Source of the DNA: Escarpia spicata
Lineage: Eukaryota; Annelida; Polychaeta; Sabellida; Siboglinidae
Length of the DNA: 64,000 bases
Direction of reading: 5' to 3'
Assembly: GCA_963995525.1 (NCBI GenBank)
Contig: OZ023209.1
Span: forward strand, 33,352,199-33,416,198
In this document: piece by piece, positions 1-63,990 of the stretch
How positions within the stretch are numbered: position 1 is the first letter of the stretch
Layout of the letters: each line of letters opens with the position of its first letter
Notes under the pieces: model-generated
What the model was told of the DNA's origin: nothing
The model's input: the letters and a program-made list of their open reading frames with translations, nothing else
Databases searched by the model: none
Program-made: the position numbers and the translations under genes

Positions 1-595
1 AGAATGATATTCTAAATAAATGTGTTTTAGTTTACATTTAAAACTGCCAAGAGTGTCCGAAGATTTAATGTAATTAGATAGAGTGTTCCAGAGAGTTGCA
101 CCGGCCACCGCGAACGAACTGACATCAGCTTTGATGCGAGTACGCGTTACGGACAACATGTTGTCGTCAGCAGACCGCAGTGATCTAACGGGTCTGTAAG
201 TCACACGAGATCACGCAAGTAGACGGGCGCATTTCCATGCATTGCCTTTTAGGTAAACACCAATATTTTGAACTCGATTCTGCGAACAACGGGTAGCCAG
301 TGCAGATCATGCAACAGCAGAGCAGCACTATCACTCCGCGGGCGACGGAATATCAGATGAGCGGCCGAGTTGTGAATTCGTTGCAGACGAGCGATGTTGT
401 TTTGCAGATGTTCTGTATATGATTAAGTTGCAATAGTCCAGCCGCGATGTTATTATGGCGTTGATTATGCGTTCCTTCGTTGTTTCAGACAAAAATCGGC
501 TGATTTGATTAATATGGCGTAGGTGGAATGCGCACACACACTAACGGTTTGTGACACCTGTTTGTTCATGGTCAGGTGTCTGCCCACGTACACGC
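1..595 (-). mobile_element. 3' end of a CR1/L2-like LINE (5'-truncated)
   Basis: Read on the minus strand, the segment from about 590 down to 331 encodes the C-terminal part of a non-LTR reverse transcriptase: a V-R-N-L-G-V stretch and then I-T-S-R-L-D-Y-C-N, the hallmark of the CR1/L2 thumb region. From 330 to 1 the rest of the C-terminal domain can be followed only by changing frame. It is thus a decayed copy. Its 5' boundary at about 595 abuts a Polinton structural-gene fragment directly, so the LINE landed inside Polinton A and was truncated on insertion. The 3' tail lies outside the window. Confidence 0.75.
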
Positions 596-599
596 CGAG

Positions 600-760
600 A
601 TTGCGGACACACAGTCAAGCTGCGATCGTACTGGCGAAATCCAGGTAATCGTCTCCCGATCCGGGTATCACGAATTCTATCGGGCCGCCCGAGACGAGAG
701 AGGACATAGGTTGATATTGCACAGTGCGATTGTTGACGCTGCTGGTCTGAATCGGGGGTA
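600..760 (-). pseudogene. F54H12.2-like Polinton structural protein, N-terminal fragment
   Basis: The minus strand of about 690-620 reads G-G-P-I-E-F-V-I-P-G-S-G-D-D-Y-L-D. This is the N-terminal signature of the multicopy animal protein often named after C. elegans F54H12.2, a Polinton gene thought to encode a virion component. Only about 30 residues survive, because the LINE breakpoint follows near 595. It sits just after the small basic protein at 807-1040, its usual neighbour in such elements. Function is inferred from the family only. Confidence 0.6.
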
Positions 761-806
761 TGTTAAAAAAAGGTCGAGTCCACTTTTGACCCCCAGTCGT
801 GTCGCA

Positions 807-1040
807 TCATTTTGTTGCCGTTTTGATGTCCTGCCCGGACAAGACGTTGTCATCTATGTGCACACCGGTCTTCAACGCTCCGTTTCCCAACGCCAGAGCA
901 CCTCTCTTGATGAGCGGCATGGCGTTGCGTAGTAGTCCTCCGGAGATACTTCCTAGTCCGTGACCTCGTTGGTGTCGAACATCTACAAAATAAGGAAGAG
1001 CACCTTCCGCTTGGCGAGCGTAGTAATCTTTGTAATTCAT
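807..1040 (-). CDS. small glycine-rich basic protein of Polinton A (pX-like)
   Basis: A 77-residue minus-strand frame starts M-N-Y-K-D-Y-Y-A-R-Q-A and contains R-H-Q-R-G-H-G-L-G-S-I followed by a glycine-rich amphipathic stretch. Polintons and adintovirus-like elements carry a short gene of this type beside the F54H12.2-like gene; by analogy with adenovirus core or membrane-active peptides it is called pX-like. The C-terminus is shortened compared with what I would expect, and the frame ends near a poly-A/T run at 768-780. Role in virion assembly is inference. Confidence 0.55.
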   Translation of the reverse strand: MNYKDYYARQAEGALPYFVDVRHQRGHGLGSISGGLLRNAMPLIKRGALALGNGALKTGVHIDDNVLSGQDIKTATK

Positions 1041-1045
1041 CGTTA

Positions 1046-1400
1046 GAACAGTCCCGTCCGTCGTCTTCGGAAATGAAGTGTCACCGTCACTTTACCGACC
1101 TCGAATGGCACGCGTCTTCCGGTGTCTTTTTTATATCATCCATATAGATGTATAGGATTTCGAATCCTTGATCCATGTCCATCGCGTGATCTACCTCTTT
1201 CTTGAAGGTGTACTGACCAACCCGACCTATGTCGTTTCCGCGTAAGTCCGAGTGATCGTAGTCGCGTCTGGTTGTTTCGGGATTGGTGATGACCCTTGAA
1301 CGACAACCTAGCATGGTTGCCATGGCACTCTCTATGGGAATGTTAAACTCGGTCTCGGAGATCATGTGCAAGGTCACCCTTTGACAGATCTCGCTTTACC
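1046..1400 (-). pseudogene. conserved Polinton protein, C-terminal part (downstream of SINE)
   Basis: The minus-strand frame 1377-1087 reads V-I-T-N-P-E-T-T and V-G-Q-Y-T-F-K-K and continues, after a frame change near 1090, to V-P-F-E-V-G-K-V-T-V-T-L-H-F-R before a stop at about 1046. It belongs to a widespread uncharacterised Polinton protein whose N-terminus is at 2030-1884. About 480 bp of foreign DNA, including a SINE, separates the halves, and the central residues are missing. Function is not established. Confidence 0.55.
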
Positions 1401-1465
1401 TCAATTTCGCCCTGAGCCTATCCTTCGACATACGAGACATCGCCTTGTTGATATGACGTAAAAAG

Positions 1466-1790
1466 GTAAGTTCTTATGTGTATACAGTCCTCAGAATTGG
1501 TCAATGCGCTTTACACTTTACTCCCTGGCTGACCCGTTCAATCGAACACCATTTCGACTTCTCTGGGAAGCATTCAGCCATGCTGCAATTAATGCGCGAA
1601 GACTATTCGTACACAAATAACCACCGCTGTCTGTAGCCAGGTGCTCATTCATACAGCTGAGTGAACTGAAGCAATGTAGAGTAAACGAACTTGCCCAAGG
1701 TTCGACACCGCCGCACAGGATTCGAACCCGCGTTCTCTCAGTCGAGAGCCCGGAGCTCTTACTGCTGCGCTACTGCGCTCCCACAACAAG
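1466..1790 (-). repeat. tRNA-derived SINE, near full length
   Basis: On the minus strand from about 1785 a tRNA-like head carries an A box (GTAGCGCAGCAGTAAGAGC) and a B box (GGTTCGAATCC). A body follows with CCTTGGGCAAGTTCG and CTCTACATTGC. The 3' tail is GTAAAGCGCATTG...TGAGGACTG...ATAAGAACTTACC. The tail closely resembles 3' ends found at 44150-44222 and 46340-46425, and the GTAAAGCGC stem of the LINE at 9945, as expected for a SINE that borrows a CR1/L2-type LINE machinery. It interrupts a Polinton A gene. Confidence 0.75.
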
Positions 1791-1883
1791 TAACAAGTAG
1801 TCTGCATTATAGTAATACCCGGCTTCGATCGTGTCACTCGGAGTAACTCCTCTACGATCGCACTCTTACAAGTAGAACTTGGT

Positions 1884-2030
1884 ATCCTCCTCGCGAACGT
1901 TGAACCTAGTGTGCGGATACTGGAACTCTACTATACCGCATTCCCAGTCACCACCAGACAGCACGACACGATGAGGAAAGTCCGTGGTGTAATGTACCAA
2001 GGTGTTATTTGGATGCGATTTCATGGAAGC
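1884..2030 (-). pseudogene. conserved Polinton protein, N-terminal part
   Basis: The minus-strand frame reads P-N-N-T-L-V-H-Y-T-T-D-F-P-H-R-V and then G-D-W-E-C-G-I-V-E-F-Q-Y-P-H-T and ends at a stop near 1884. This N-terminal signature is shared by a large family of Polinton-encoded proteins of unknown role. The rest of the gene lies at 1400-1046 beyond a SINE insertion. Confidence 0.55.
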
Positions 2031-2131
2031 GTTGCTATGGTGTTATTCCGCTTACTTGCGTCCTTCCGGCGGCGGGGTGAGCATCAACCCTTCCATCTGT
2101 CGACGACGAGGGGTGTCCAGCGTAGGCATCG

Positions 2132-2362
2132 TTATACACTGCCCCCCACTGCTCGATCGGGTGATCGTCGTCGCGTCGGATTCTTGTTATTGTTTGCATG
2201 TTGTATGTAGGACCTCCTTGCAACGTTACCCACCAATTCCATGGGTGGCGGATCGATCATCGTGATGGCGTCACATAGCACGCGCGTCACATAAGTACTT
2301 TTACCGTATCCCGTTTGCCCCGCGACGATACACGTGAAAGGATTTTTCCATCGCGCGTCCAT
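2132..2362 (-). pseudogene. packaging-type ATPase fragment of Polinton A
   Basis: The minus-strand frame opens with N-P-F-T-C-I-V-A-G-Q-T-G-Y-G-K-S-T, a Walker A motif (GQTGYGKS) in the same context as the better preserved ATPase of Polinton B (HPFTCIVAGPTGCGKT at about 24598). I-D-P-P-P follows at the equivalent place. The similarity then fades. No Walker B is visible, so only the first quarter of the gene survives. In Polintons this FtsK/HerA-type ATPase is thought to package DNA into capsids. Confidence 0.65.
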
Positions 2363-2399
2363 GATCGATTATGTCAATCGATCGGCTGACCTTCGCCTT

Positions 2400-2890
2400 T
2401 TACACGTCCACTGGACCCGTGGTCACACCGTCCTCGTTGACTACGCGTTTGGCGTAGAAGAAGATCAGGGCAGTGCGTTCCTGCCAGTAGGTGATCACTA
2501 ACGCGTGATTCACTCGAAACCCACGGTTCTTTCCACACACACTCCAGCGGTTGGTCAGCACGTCTAGGAAGGCCTGCATGTCTATGGCATTCAGACGTTT
2601 GTTCAGTCCTTCCACTGTACTTGTCAGTGGGTCCGGATCAATAGTACTTCTTGCTGCACAAACCCATGAAAAAATCCCTCGCTCACTCGACCTTGAAGAG
2701 ACCCGGTGTCCTCTTATTGTAGGCTTTGCGTACCATACGACACGACTCGTTGCAGGCCCACGGATGCACGGCGAGGCGACAGCGCACGTACTCGCTGTGA
2801 TGATCGCTGCAACATTCGGACGGAAGCCATTCGGAGCGGTGCCAGAAGTAATGTTTTCATAGTCCCGGGATCACGAGAACAACGTACATT
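2400..2890 (-). pseudogene. DNA polymerase B, C-terminal end (Polinton A)
   Basis: Across two or three minus-strand frames the region reads R-T-P-G-L-F-K-V-E, G-L-C-S-K-K-Y-Y, then G-L-N-K-R-L-N-A-I-D and N-R-G-F-R-V with a final Y-A-K-R-V-V-N-E-D-G-V-T-T before the stop at 2400. This order matches the extreme C-terminus of Polinton protein-primed-type DNA polymerase B. The catalytic palm motifs would lie upstream (above about 2900) and are not seen. Reading-frame shifts near 2640 and 2880 make it a pseudogene. Confidence 0.6.
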
Positions 2891-2939
2891 AAAACCAGCC
2901 ACGGGCCAACGAAGGTAGGTTTCGATCACAGAGGCATTC

Positions 2940-3840
2940 ATTCACTGGCATAAAATTCTGGCATGTCGAATACGCGACAGAGCTCACGGGTCACGTAACG
3001 AAGACCAGCTGCGTCCATGGCTTCTTCCAAAGCCTGTTGGTTCATCATCTCTTCCGCATGATCACGGATTTCGTCGACACTACGCACAACCTTTCTCAGT
3101 TCATGATCATCATGACATTCATCATCAGATGATGACTAGGTACGTTGGGTCAAGTCAATCGTTGGCTGGTCTTCGTCGACGGTTATCGGAGAGTTGAAGG
3201 TCAGTTCTCTCCTAACAGATGGACTGTCATGTTCATCGTCTCATATGACGATAGGATGGAAGTTGAAGTGATTTTGATGTCGTTGTTGGCTTGTTGACGT
3301 TATAGGTTTGTCTCGAGAGCTTCACGAAAGTTCATTGGACCTACTTCGTCTGAGTTGGGGAGCGTCATGATCTGTTCTGACTAACGGATAATGATCTGTT
3401 TATGAATCCATGTCAAGGTCAAGTTGTTTTAACCGGATCAGAGAAGATTGCTGCCTCCTGCAAGCAGAGTTAGGACTGGGTGAGATCCAGGGATGACGGA
3501 ACATAATTGTCAAAGCCGGTGTTGGATGTTTTTTTCAGAGTCACTTTCGCCCGAGCCAAACGGAGATTTGACAAAGTTGCACACCGTTCGTCAAGATTTT
3601 TTATGGCCGCGTACGCGGCGGCTGAAAAAGCCAATGTTATGGCCGCCAGGTTTTCAAAGAGGCAAGCCCAAAGTTCTGTCCCCTTCCAGTCGGTCAAGAG
3701 GATACGCAGAGCGAATTTGTAAGCGACCGGACCTATTTGATGACGATGAATGTCACAAATATACCCTTTGCCATCAATTCGGACCTTTCTTGCACAGTGT
3801 CTAAAAGAATGATAAAAAACATTTAACCTGACATGCACAC
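2940..3840 (-). other. unidentified minus-strand frames next to Polinton A
   Basis: At 3838-3470 a 122-residue minus-strand frame contains an alanine-rich hydrophobic stretch and ends S-S-L-D-L-T-Q. At about 3240-2945 another broken frame carries D-L-T-Q, a run of acidic residues and M-N-Q-Q-A-L-E-E-A-M. I do not recognise either. Their strand and position suggest more Polinton A genes, but host or other repeat origin is equally possible. The stretch 3840-4220 has no recognisable gene. Confidence 0.3.
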
Positions 3841-4223
3841 GTGACTATCGTCAGGGGGCGGCTGAAAAAAAAATCTCACTTACTGCCTTCTGGATTTCGG
3901 ACAGTCATCGATTCTTCGCTCTGCTGTGTCACCATGTTGGATGAGAAGTCGCGTTGTATTGATTCAGGAGAAATAATTGACGTGCGAGCGCGGTTGATAT
4001 ATAAGCTCGTTGTGTACGTTTGTTAAGCACCTTTTGACATCGTGTATTTGCTCACAAAGCAATATTAACTTGATAAAACGGTCGTATAGATATACGTGAC
4101 ATTTTGTTCACCAACGAGAGAGTTGCTTTGGGACAAAATCAATTACAGAAACAGTTGGTAATGAAAATGGATGACTTCAGTAGAGTTTATTTACAACATC
4201 GACTAACAGAATATGTTATTTAG

Positions 4224-4448
4224 ATAATTCGATTAATAACTCATGCCCTACACAGTAATTCGATACCTCCAGGCGCATCCAGCGCTGCAGACAGTACCCC
4301 GATACCCGACATACGCATTCATGATTTCAATTACCGTGGTAGGCGTGTGTCAAAGTTCATTGTGGCACACTGCCTGGTGGCTGTGTTGCTATGGATACCC
4401 TCAGTGGTGGTGCTGTACAGGAGGAAGACAGAATCTTCATTCATTTGA
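4224..4448 (+). other. open frame with one hydrophobic segment; possible exon
   Basis: A 74-codon frame without ATG contains a basic stretch (Y-R-G-R-R-V-S-K), then about 21 hydrophobic residues (F-I-V-A-H-C-L-V-A-V-L-L-W-I-P-S-V-V-V-L) and Y-R-R-K, the layout of a type I membrane segment with a positive-inside flank. It resembles in arrangement, not in sequence, the transmembrane exon at 40462. I find no convincing splice donor before the stop at 4446, so it may be chance. Confidence 0.25.
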
Positions 4449-4487
4449 AATTGGCGGTATTTTGAATATATTGTAAATACTCAAAGA

Positions 4488-5572
4488 ATGGAAAAAATGG
4501 CTGAACGTTGTGTTTGCACGTGTAAGTGGCCGAACAAAAAAGCGTGACCGTGTGATTGGTGCATAGGGTAAGTAATTCATTATATTTGTTGTTGGTATAT
4601 AATTTATTAAGACTGTTTTAGGTTTGGTTCGTTCACCACATATGTGAACTAATGGCTTACAAGTGAATGATATTTAAAAAATAGAGTTGTTGTTTTTTAA
4701 TAATGTTCAGAGTGTGTGAAGAGGGACGGAGCGATGGATTCGAAGAAGAAGATATAGAGAAAGAAGAAGTAGAAGAAGGCGATGGAATGGAGGCTGAATT
4801 AACGTGAGTTATATTTATATAATTAATAAAGTTTTGTTAAAAGTTCGATCATTTATTCACTGATATGATTAATCTTTTCAGTGATTCAAATTGATAATAC
4901 CGAGGAAAATGCATATTGTTCAAGATGAATATTAGTTAAAGCAGATTGAATGGTTGATTGTGTGTGTTTTCAAAGTCTGTATAAGCCAGACACAGTGCGC
5001 TCACACACACAGTCGGTAATGAAAACCGGATGTGATGACCAACCGTTCGAATAGGTCTTTGTTGTCTGAAAGGAATTTTCATACACATTAAAAAAATGTG
5101 CCCTCACACACATTCGATTATAATACGCAGATGTCGTATAATATTACCAACCGTTATGTTGTAATCTTTCTTTTTCATGAACTCTATTTTTATTGTGTCA
5201 GCAAGAGGCTTTGTCTGAAAGAAATGTGTTTATATTTAAAATTTAAAAGTGAGTACCGTCGTTATGACTACAACAAATATTGTGTCAGTGATGATGTGTT
5301 TTAGTAACCCTCGTATGAAAATAATGTCACATATACTCCATACATATGTGCATGCATTAAAGGATTGTATCCGTTTCAGAGACGATGAATCAAAAGAAGA
5401 ACACTATCACCTCTTCCGGGCTGTGCTATATCAAATCAAAGAAACAGTACGGTTTTTCCATCCATATCCATACGACGATGACGATGGCAATACACATACA
5501 GACATAAACAATGGGGACGATGAAGTCTGGTTTTGTGCTGCATCGGACGAGAGCGGATATGAAGATAATTGA
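4488..5572 (+). CDS. candidate small three-exon gene, acidic protein of unknown function
   Basis: Proposed exons are 4488-4519 (ATG AAG-poor start, M-E-K-M-A-E-R-C-V-C), 4711-4803 and 5380-5572. The second exon has a good acceptor (TAATGTTCAG) and donor (GTGAGT); the third has a pyrimidine-rich acceptor (CCGTTTCAG). Phases agree: each exon leaves two bases and the next supplies one. The joined product of about 105 residues is very acidic (E-E-E-D-I-E-K-E-E-V-E-E, D-D-D-D) and ends G-Y-E-D-N before TGA at 5570. Overlapping AATAAA signals lie at 5580-5590. The first donor (GTGTAA at 4520) is the weak point, since the stronger-looking GTAAGT two bases later would create a stop. No family recognised. 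If real, it lies upstream of, or nested in an intron of, the CACHD1-like gene. Confidence 0.4.
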
Positions 5573-5867
5573 AACAAAGAATAAAATAAAACAATCTTAA
5601 AACTTAACCCCTTACATGCACAGACATCCACGCACTAAGACAATGTCCAAAACTCGCTACGGGGGTGGGCGATAATCAAAGGCATTACTTTAAGTAGGTC
5701 AACTGTCCCCAGAGGGCGCTCCTAACTGGAAATGAGTCAGCATTTTACGTCCCACATTTTCATGGATCCACATCTGAGGTCCATCAACCTCTAAGATACT
5801 ACTTACGTGTCACAAGTTCAGTGACAGTGGGTAACGTTTATGCACACCGGATGTGAGTGTGTGCGTG

Positions 5868-5932
5868 CGTGCGTGTATATATATATATGTGTGTGTATAT
5901 ATATATATGTATGTATGTATGTATGTATACAC
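5868..5932. repeat. TATATG/TGTA microsatellite
   Basis: A run of TATATATATG, GTGTGTGTATATATATATG and then five TATG/GTAT units lies between 5868 and 5932. It is simple sequence in an intron or intergenic stretch, with no coding value. Confidence 0.8.
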
Positions 5933-6062
5933 TACAAATGTAGTATTGCATAAAATCAATGTTCCCCCCATTAAATAACAGTGACACACACCAACCTTCA
6001 ATTAGAAATTTGTAATTATCTCCGGAAACAAGCAACAACAACACCATCAGCCACATCTTCAG

Positions 6063-60079
<54,017 letters not shown>

Positions 60080-60153
60080 CTGCTTCAAGGAACGGTGCAG
60101 CAGCTACAACATATTATTATTATATGAGCAGGATAAACATATTTTCTGTGCAG

Positions 60154-60159
60154 AATAAA
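60154..60159 (+). terminator. polyadenylation signal of the CACHD1-like gene
   Basis: AATAAA lies 75 bp past the stop at 60077, with a TG-rich stretch upstream (TTTTCTGTGCAG) and no competing signal nearer. Confidence 0.5.
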
Positions 60160-60524
60160 CCGTTTCAGATTCGGAAAACACGGACATTAACATTTGTAAT
60201 TTAAGTGCAGTTGTTTTATGCTGAAAGAGAACAAGAACACTTCGAACATCGCATCTGTGTATACGCAACATACATCAGTAAACATAACGTCAAAAAGTGT
60301 ACAATTGAAGTTTAAGTTTGTTTGAAAATTTATTTTCTTGATATATGTCAAACGTGGCATGTGGATAGAATATGTATGAGAGGGTACGGAAAAAAATATC
60401 TCCACACTCGGATTATTTATTCTGATTGCATGTTACCTTGAATACAGTATCCAATTTATAAGGGTCGTCTTCATTACGAAAGTATATAAGAGCGGGAGCC
60501 TAGAGCTTTTATTTATGTAAAACT

Positions 60525-61480
60525 AGCCGAGTTACCCGGCGTTGCTCGGAAAAAGACACTCGTGTCTTTTATAATTTAAGCCACATTATTAAGCAAATGG
60601 CATGACTGAAATGTAATTATTATTTTAAGTAGACTTCTTATATCATCAATAATAATACGATACAAATAATGGGACGAGCCAGATGTCGAACTCGGTACCC
60701 CATACGTGCTGTGCGAGCACTCTACGTACAGCGTTAATATTTCTCGTTATTTATACATTGTTCGTTTGAACGTAAACATGTAAGTATGTCTTATTCTGAG
60801 TTACCAATATAATTTTCAATACAACTGTTTTGACAAGTTGTGGTTTTCTTGGCTGAATGATACATGAATACGATATCTTAACCCTATATGTAGCTCTTGG
60901 GCGACAATTGGTACACTGAATGACACGTAACCCTACAATATAATAATTATGTCATCCTCATACATGCAAGACTAACGGAGATAAGGGTGCACAGACAAAA
61001 ACGACAGACATAGAGTCATATTATTTTATAGTATAGAAGGACCAAAATGTTTGACCCCAATGGACTGAGGAACCATTCCCAACATTAAAAAAATTAGTTG
61101 CTGGTGAGTCTGGAATGATGGCTTGCCCCGGAAATTACCCATTGAAATTGGTAAACAAGCACGTTTTTTATGTGAATGACACCATGGCTAAAAACAATTG
61201 CAAAAGTTTCAGTGTGGTGTTTTTTCCGAGTACAAAATGACCAATGACACCAACTTTAGGTGGAGAAATCTCTAAGGGAGCAACCCCGAAGTGGGCCAAA
61301 ATTGATTTATTTATGTGAAAGACTCCATTGCAAAAACATTTATAAGTCCTCTGGTGTTATCCGAGTATAAAATAACCCATTAAGGTGGTGGAACACCCCT
61401 GACAGCAACCCCAAACTTTGACGAAAATGTGTTTATTCGGCCACACATCTAACGGATTTCGTAGTCCGGCAGATGTACGA
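60525..61480. repeat. dispersed repeat, second copy, with internal tandem
   Basis: It starts AACTAGCCGAGTTACCCGGC like 14762 and has the same TAACGGAGATAAGG...GTGCACAGACA block at 60970-61000. From 61150 to 61450 two diverged copies of about 150 bp (AAAATTGATTTATTTATGTG / GACTCCATTGC / GAGTATAAAATAACCC) follow. It is non-coding and of unknown class. A tRNA-like scrap with GAGTTCGACATC lies inverted at 60665-60725. Confidence 0.5.
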
Positions 61481-63690
61481 CCTACGTTGTAGAACAGCTG
61501 TAGCTATAATACCATTATTAGATTATAAAATTAACTTGATCTAACACAGGATTCTTCGGAAAAAGCTTGAAAAAGGTGAAGCCTTTCTTCGGTGACAGTA
61601 CAGAAGCGACCGGACAACTGTTAATGGTTAATACTATCGAAAATGTCCCCAGTAGCCAGAAATGAGTCTTTAGTCCAGAAAATATTTGGAATGGTTTTAA
61701 TAGCGGTATAAATAGTTGGTTCAGACGGACTTCGGTGTGCTCTTTCTGGACATAGTTAATTTTCTTATGTGGCATGATAATCAATAGGACGCGATGTGTA
61801 CGAAATGTGTTCAAAATGTCTGTTTTGGTATGTCCACAGCACACGAGGGCATTGTAAATTATCGAAATAATAATACTTACTGACTTTTAACTCTTTAACA
61901 ACTTGTCTTAATCCATTGTAGGTACACATATCCCATTTATGATGCTCTTTCAATATCCAAACACATTTCCTTCATTTTACAGGATTTAAACAAATGTCCA
62001 CAGAAATCAGGTGTTTACGTTATCCGACGATTTGCTTGTATATCTAAGTTTTAGGAAAGCAATAGCTAGTTAGACTTCGCAAGTACTTTACCTAAACATA
62101 TGAGGCTATCACCCATCGCAAAAGTCTTACGATAAATCAACTTCACTGATCGTCCGTCACAGCACATCTAAACTACAGAAAAGCAGTGTTAAGAAAGAAT
62201 GCTAAGAGACGGAACTCTCAGCTTGCAAAACCAAAATAAGTATTTATTTAACTCTAAATATCTCACAAACACATATAGTATTGTGCTCATCTGAGCAAAT
62301 TTTCGTTGACATTGAGAATTACTAACATATTTGTACTTATAATGCCACTCCGAGAGCAAAGGATCAGTATTGTAAACTATAATCGACGTAGAACACATTT
62401 CGCTGCTATTTTCTCAGCATTTATCGAAACTGTGATTAGACAAGCTCTCTTGGGTATTTTCCTATAACTTGTAGGCGTCGTTTGTTGTCATCTAAGACTA
62501 GGAATAATGAATCACACGTAGACCTTTCAGAATAATATTTGTGTTTCCTGTCACATGCTCTCAATTATTAGGGTAGGTAGGTAAGACAGATATTTACAGA
62601 TGTATGCAGGAAACATAAAGAACAAAATTATGCGCATTACTTTGCAAAAGAGAGGGAAAGCGCAGTAGTATTTCAAAACAGCGCAGTTGACCAAGGTTAC
62701 TAGAGAAGAGAGAAAGGAAATCATGCGAAGTCAGCGAGAGAGAATATTACGAAGTTCAAGCATGGGAGTATTCAAACATCACCCAGACAGAGTTCAAGTC
62801 CAGAGCTACAACTTTTCAGTTCTCGTAGAGGTGTTAACGGAAGCGGATTGTACAGAGCAGATATATCGTTTCTAACAATTAGGTGTGCCACCTCTTCAAA
62901 AAGTTTAGCAATAACTATTGCTCAGAGAAGCAGGTAACTGTGCAAATTGAGCATGACACATGAAAGTCGTACAGTAGTGCTATACGATCAGATGGCACAC
63001 AATGTTACAACTGTCATCTCAGTCTCTAATGTCATCATTGAGCATCAAGCCGACCCACCTGATTTTCAGACGAAACAATTTAGAAACAGCACAATCTTCA
63101 ACATAAGTCATGTTCAACATAATTTTATAGGCGTCAAGACATTTCAGTGAATGTGGCTATGTAAACTGCCCATGCGATGGAATGCGAGGAGCTGGACGTC
63201 GTGGTTCAACCCGTTCTGCTGGTCGTTTGGAAACTTTCATTCTAAATGTCCTTGGTATGCCATGAGAAAAATAATACGGAAACATGCGTGGCCATAGATG
63301 AAACAGTAAAAGAAAACGAAGATGACACGCTGACAACTGATAAATTAACAACTCACCAAGCTCAGAAATAAGCGGTGGTCATGCGTTAAAGGAACACACA
63401 TGAAGATAGTATTGTTGAGAACTTTGTTGCAGTGGAATTTCATGTTAATAAGATGTGCGTAGGAGAATCGCTGAGATCGACGATGGGGGGATGTATTGGC
63501 CACATTAATCTAACGTATTCCAACTGAGATCGTCGATGGGAGATAATGTTATTTACAACAGGTAGATCACTGCAAGCATATATAGTTATGTTCTATAGGT
63601 GCTAGGGTCGTTTCTCATCTGTACCAATAGTTTACAGGCCAATTCAGTATTCTGCGTTATCCGTTTTCAACGGCATCCAAACTCCTAACA
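61481..63690. other. intergenic stretch without firm gene
   Basis: Short frames at 62687-62875 (T-R-E-E-R-K-E-I-M-R-S-Q-R-E-R, basic helix-like) and 62947-63150 are open but have no convincing splice sites, no polyadenylation signal and no recognised family. An ORF-length start with ATG is present in neither in a strong context. I see nothing else. Confidence 0.4.
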
Positions 63691-63699
63691 CTCATTTTG

Positions 63700-63990
63700 A
63701 GACCCAGCAAATGACATAACCATTGCCTTTTCTTCAAATGAATTAGTTAATTTGTACCAACAAAATAGTAATGTCATATTTTAGCTTACTAAATGTCAGA
63801 TGTTTGCATTTCGTTGGATTGAAGTGCAGCTGCCATTTCTCTGACCATGTTGTTAGCTTGTTGATGTTTTCTTTAACAAGATGGCCATCCAGAAAATTAA
63901 CTCTAGATGGCAGGTTTATCGAGAGTCCAATTCTTTTTATTTACGTGTATTTACGTCCTTTTAAGGTATGTGTCGATTTTATTTTAAAAC
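63700..63990 (-). mobile_element. reverse transcriptase fragment
   Basis: The minus strand from about 63930 reads F-L-D-G-H-L-V-K-E-N-I-N-K-L-T-T-W-S-E-K and then W-Q-L-H-F-N-P-T-K-C-K-H-L-T-F. The W-S-x-x-W-x-x-x-F-N-x-x-K-C-K pattern follows the catalytic box in CR1/Jockey-type reverse transcriptases. The element continues out of the window. Confidence 0.6.

Larger units (their letters stand above)
596..3840 (-). mobile_element. Polinton A: degraded Polinton/Maverick remnant
   Basis: On the minus strand, in order, lie: the C-terminal end of a Polinton-type DNA polymerase B (about 2890-2400), a packaging-ATPase N-terminus (2362-2132), a conserved Polinton protein in two parts (2030-1884 and 1400-1046), a small glycine-rich basic protein (1040-807), and the start of an F54H12.2-like protein (about 760-600). 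All have frameshifts or truncations. The element is interrupted by a SINE (about 1466-1790) and cut by a LINE at 595. I see no terminal inverted repeats, so both true ends are lost or outside the window. The upstream limit is uncertain: 2945-3840 carries minus-strand frames of unknown nature that may or may not belong. Confidence 0.7.
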
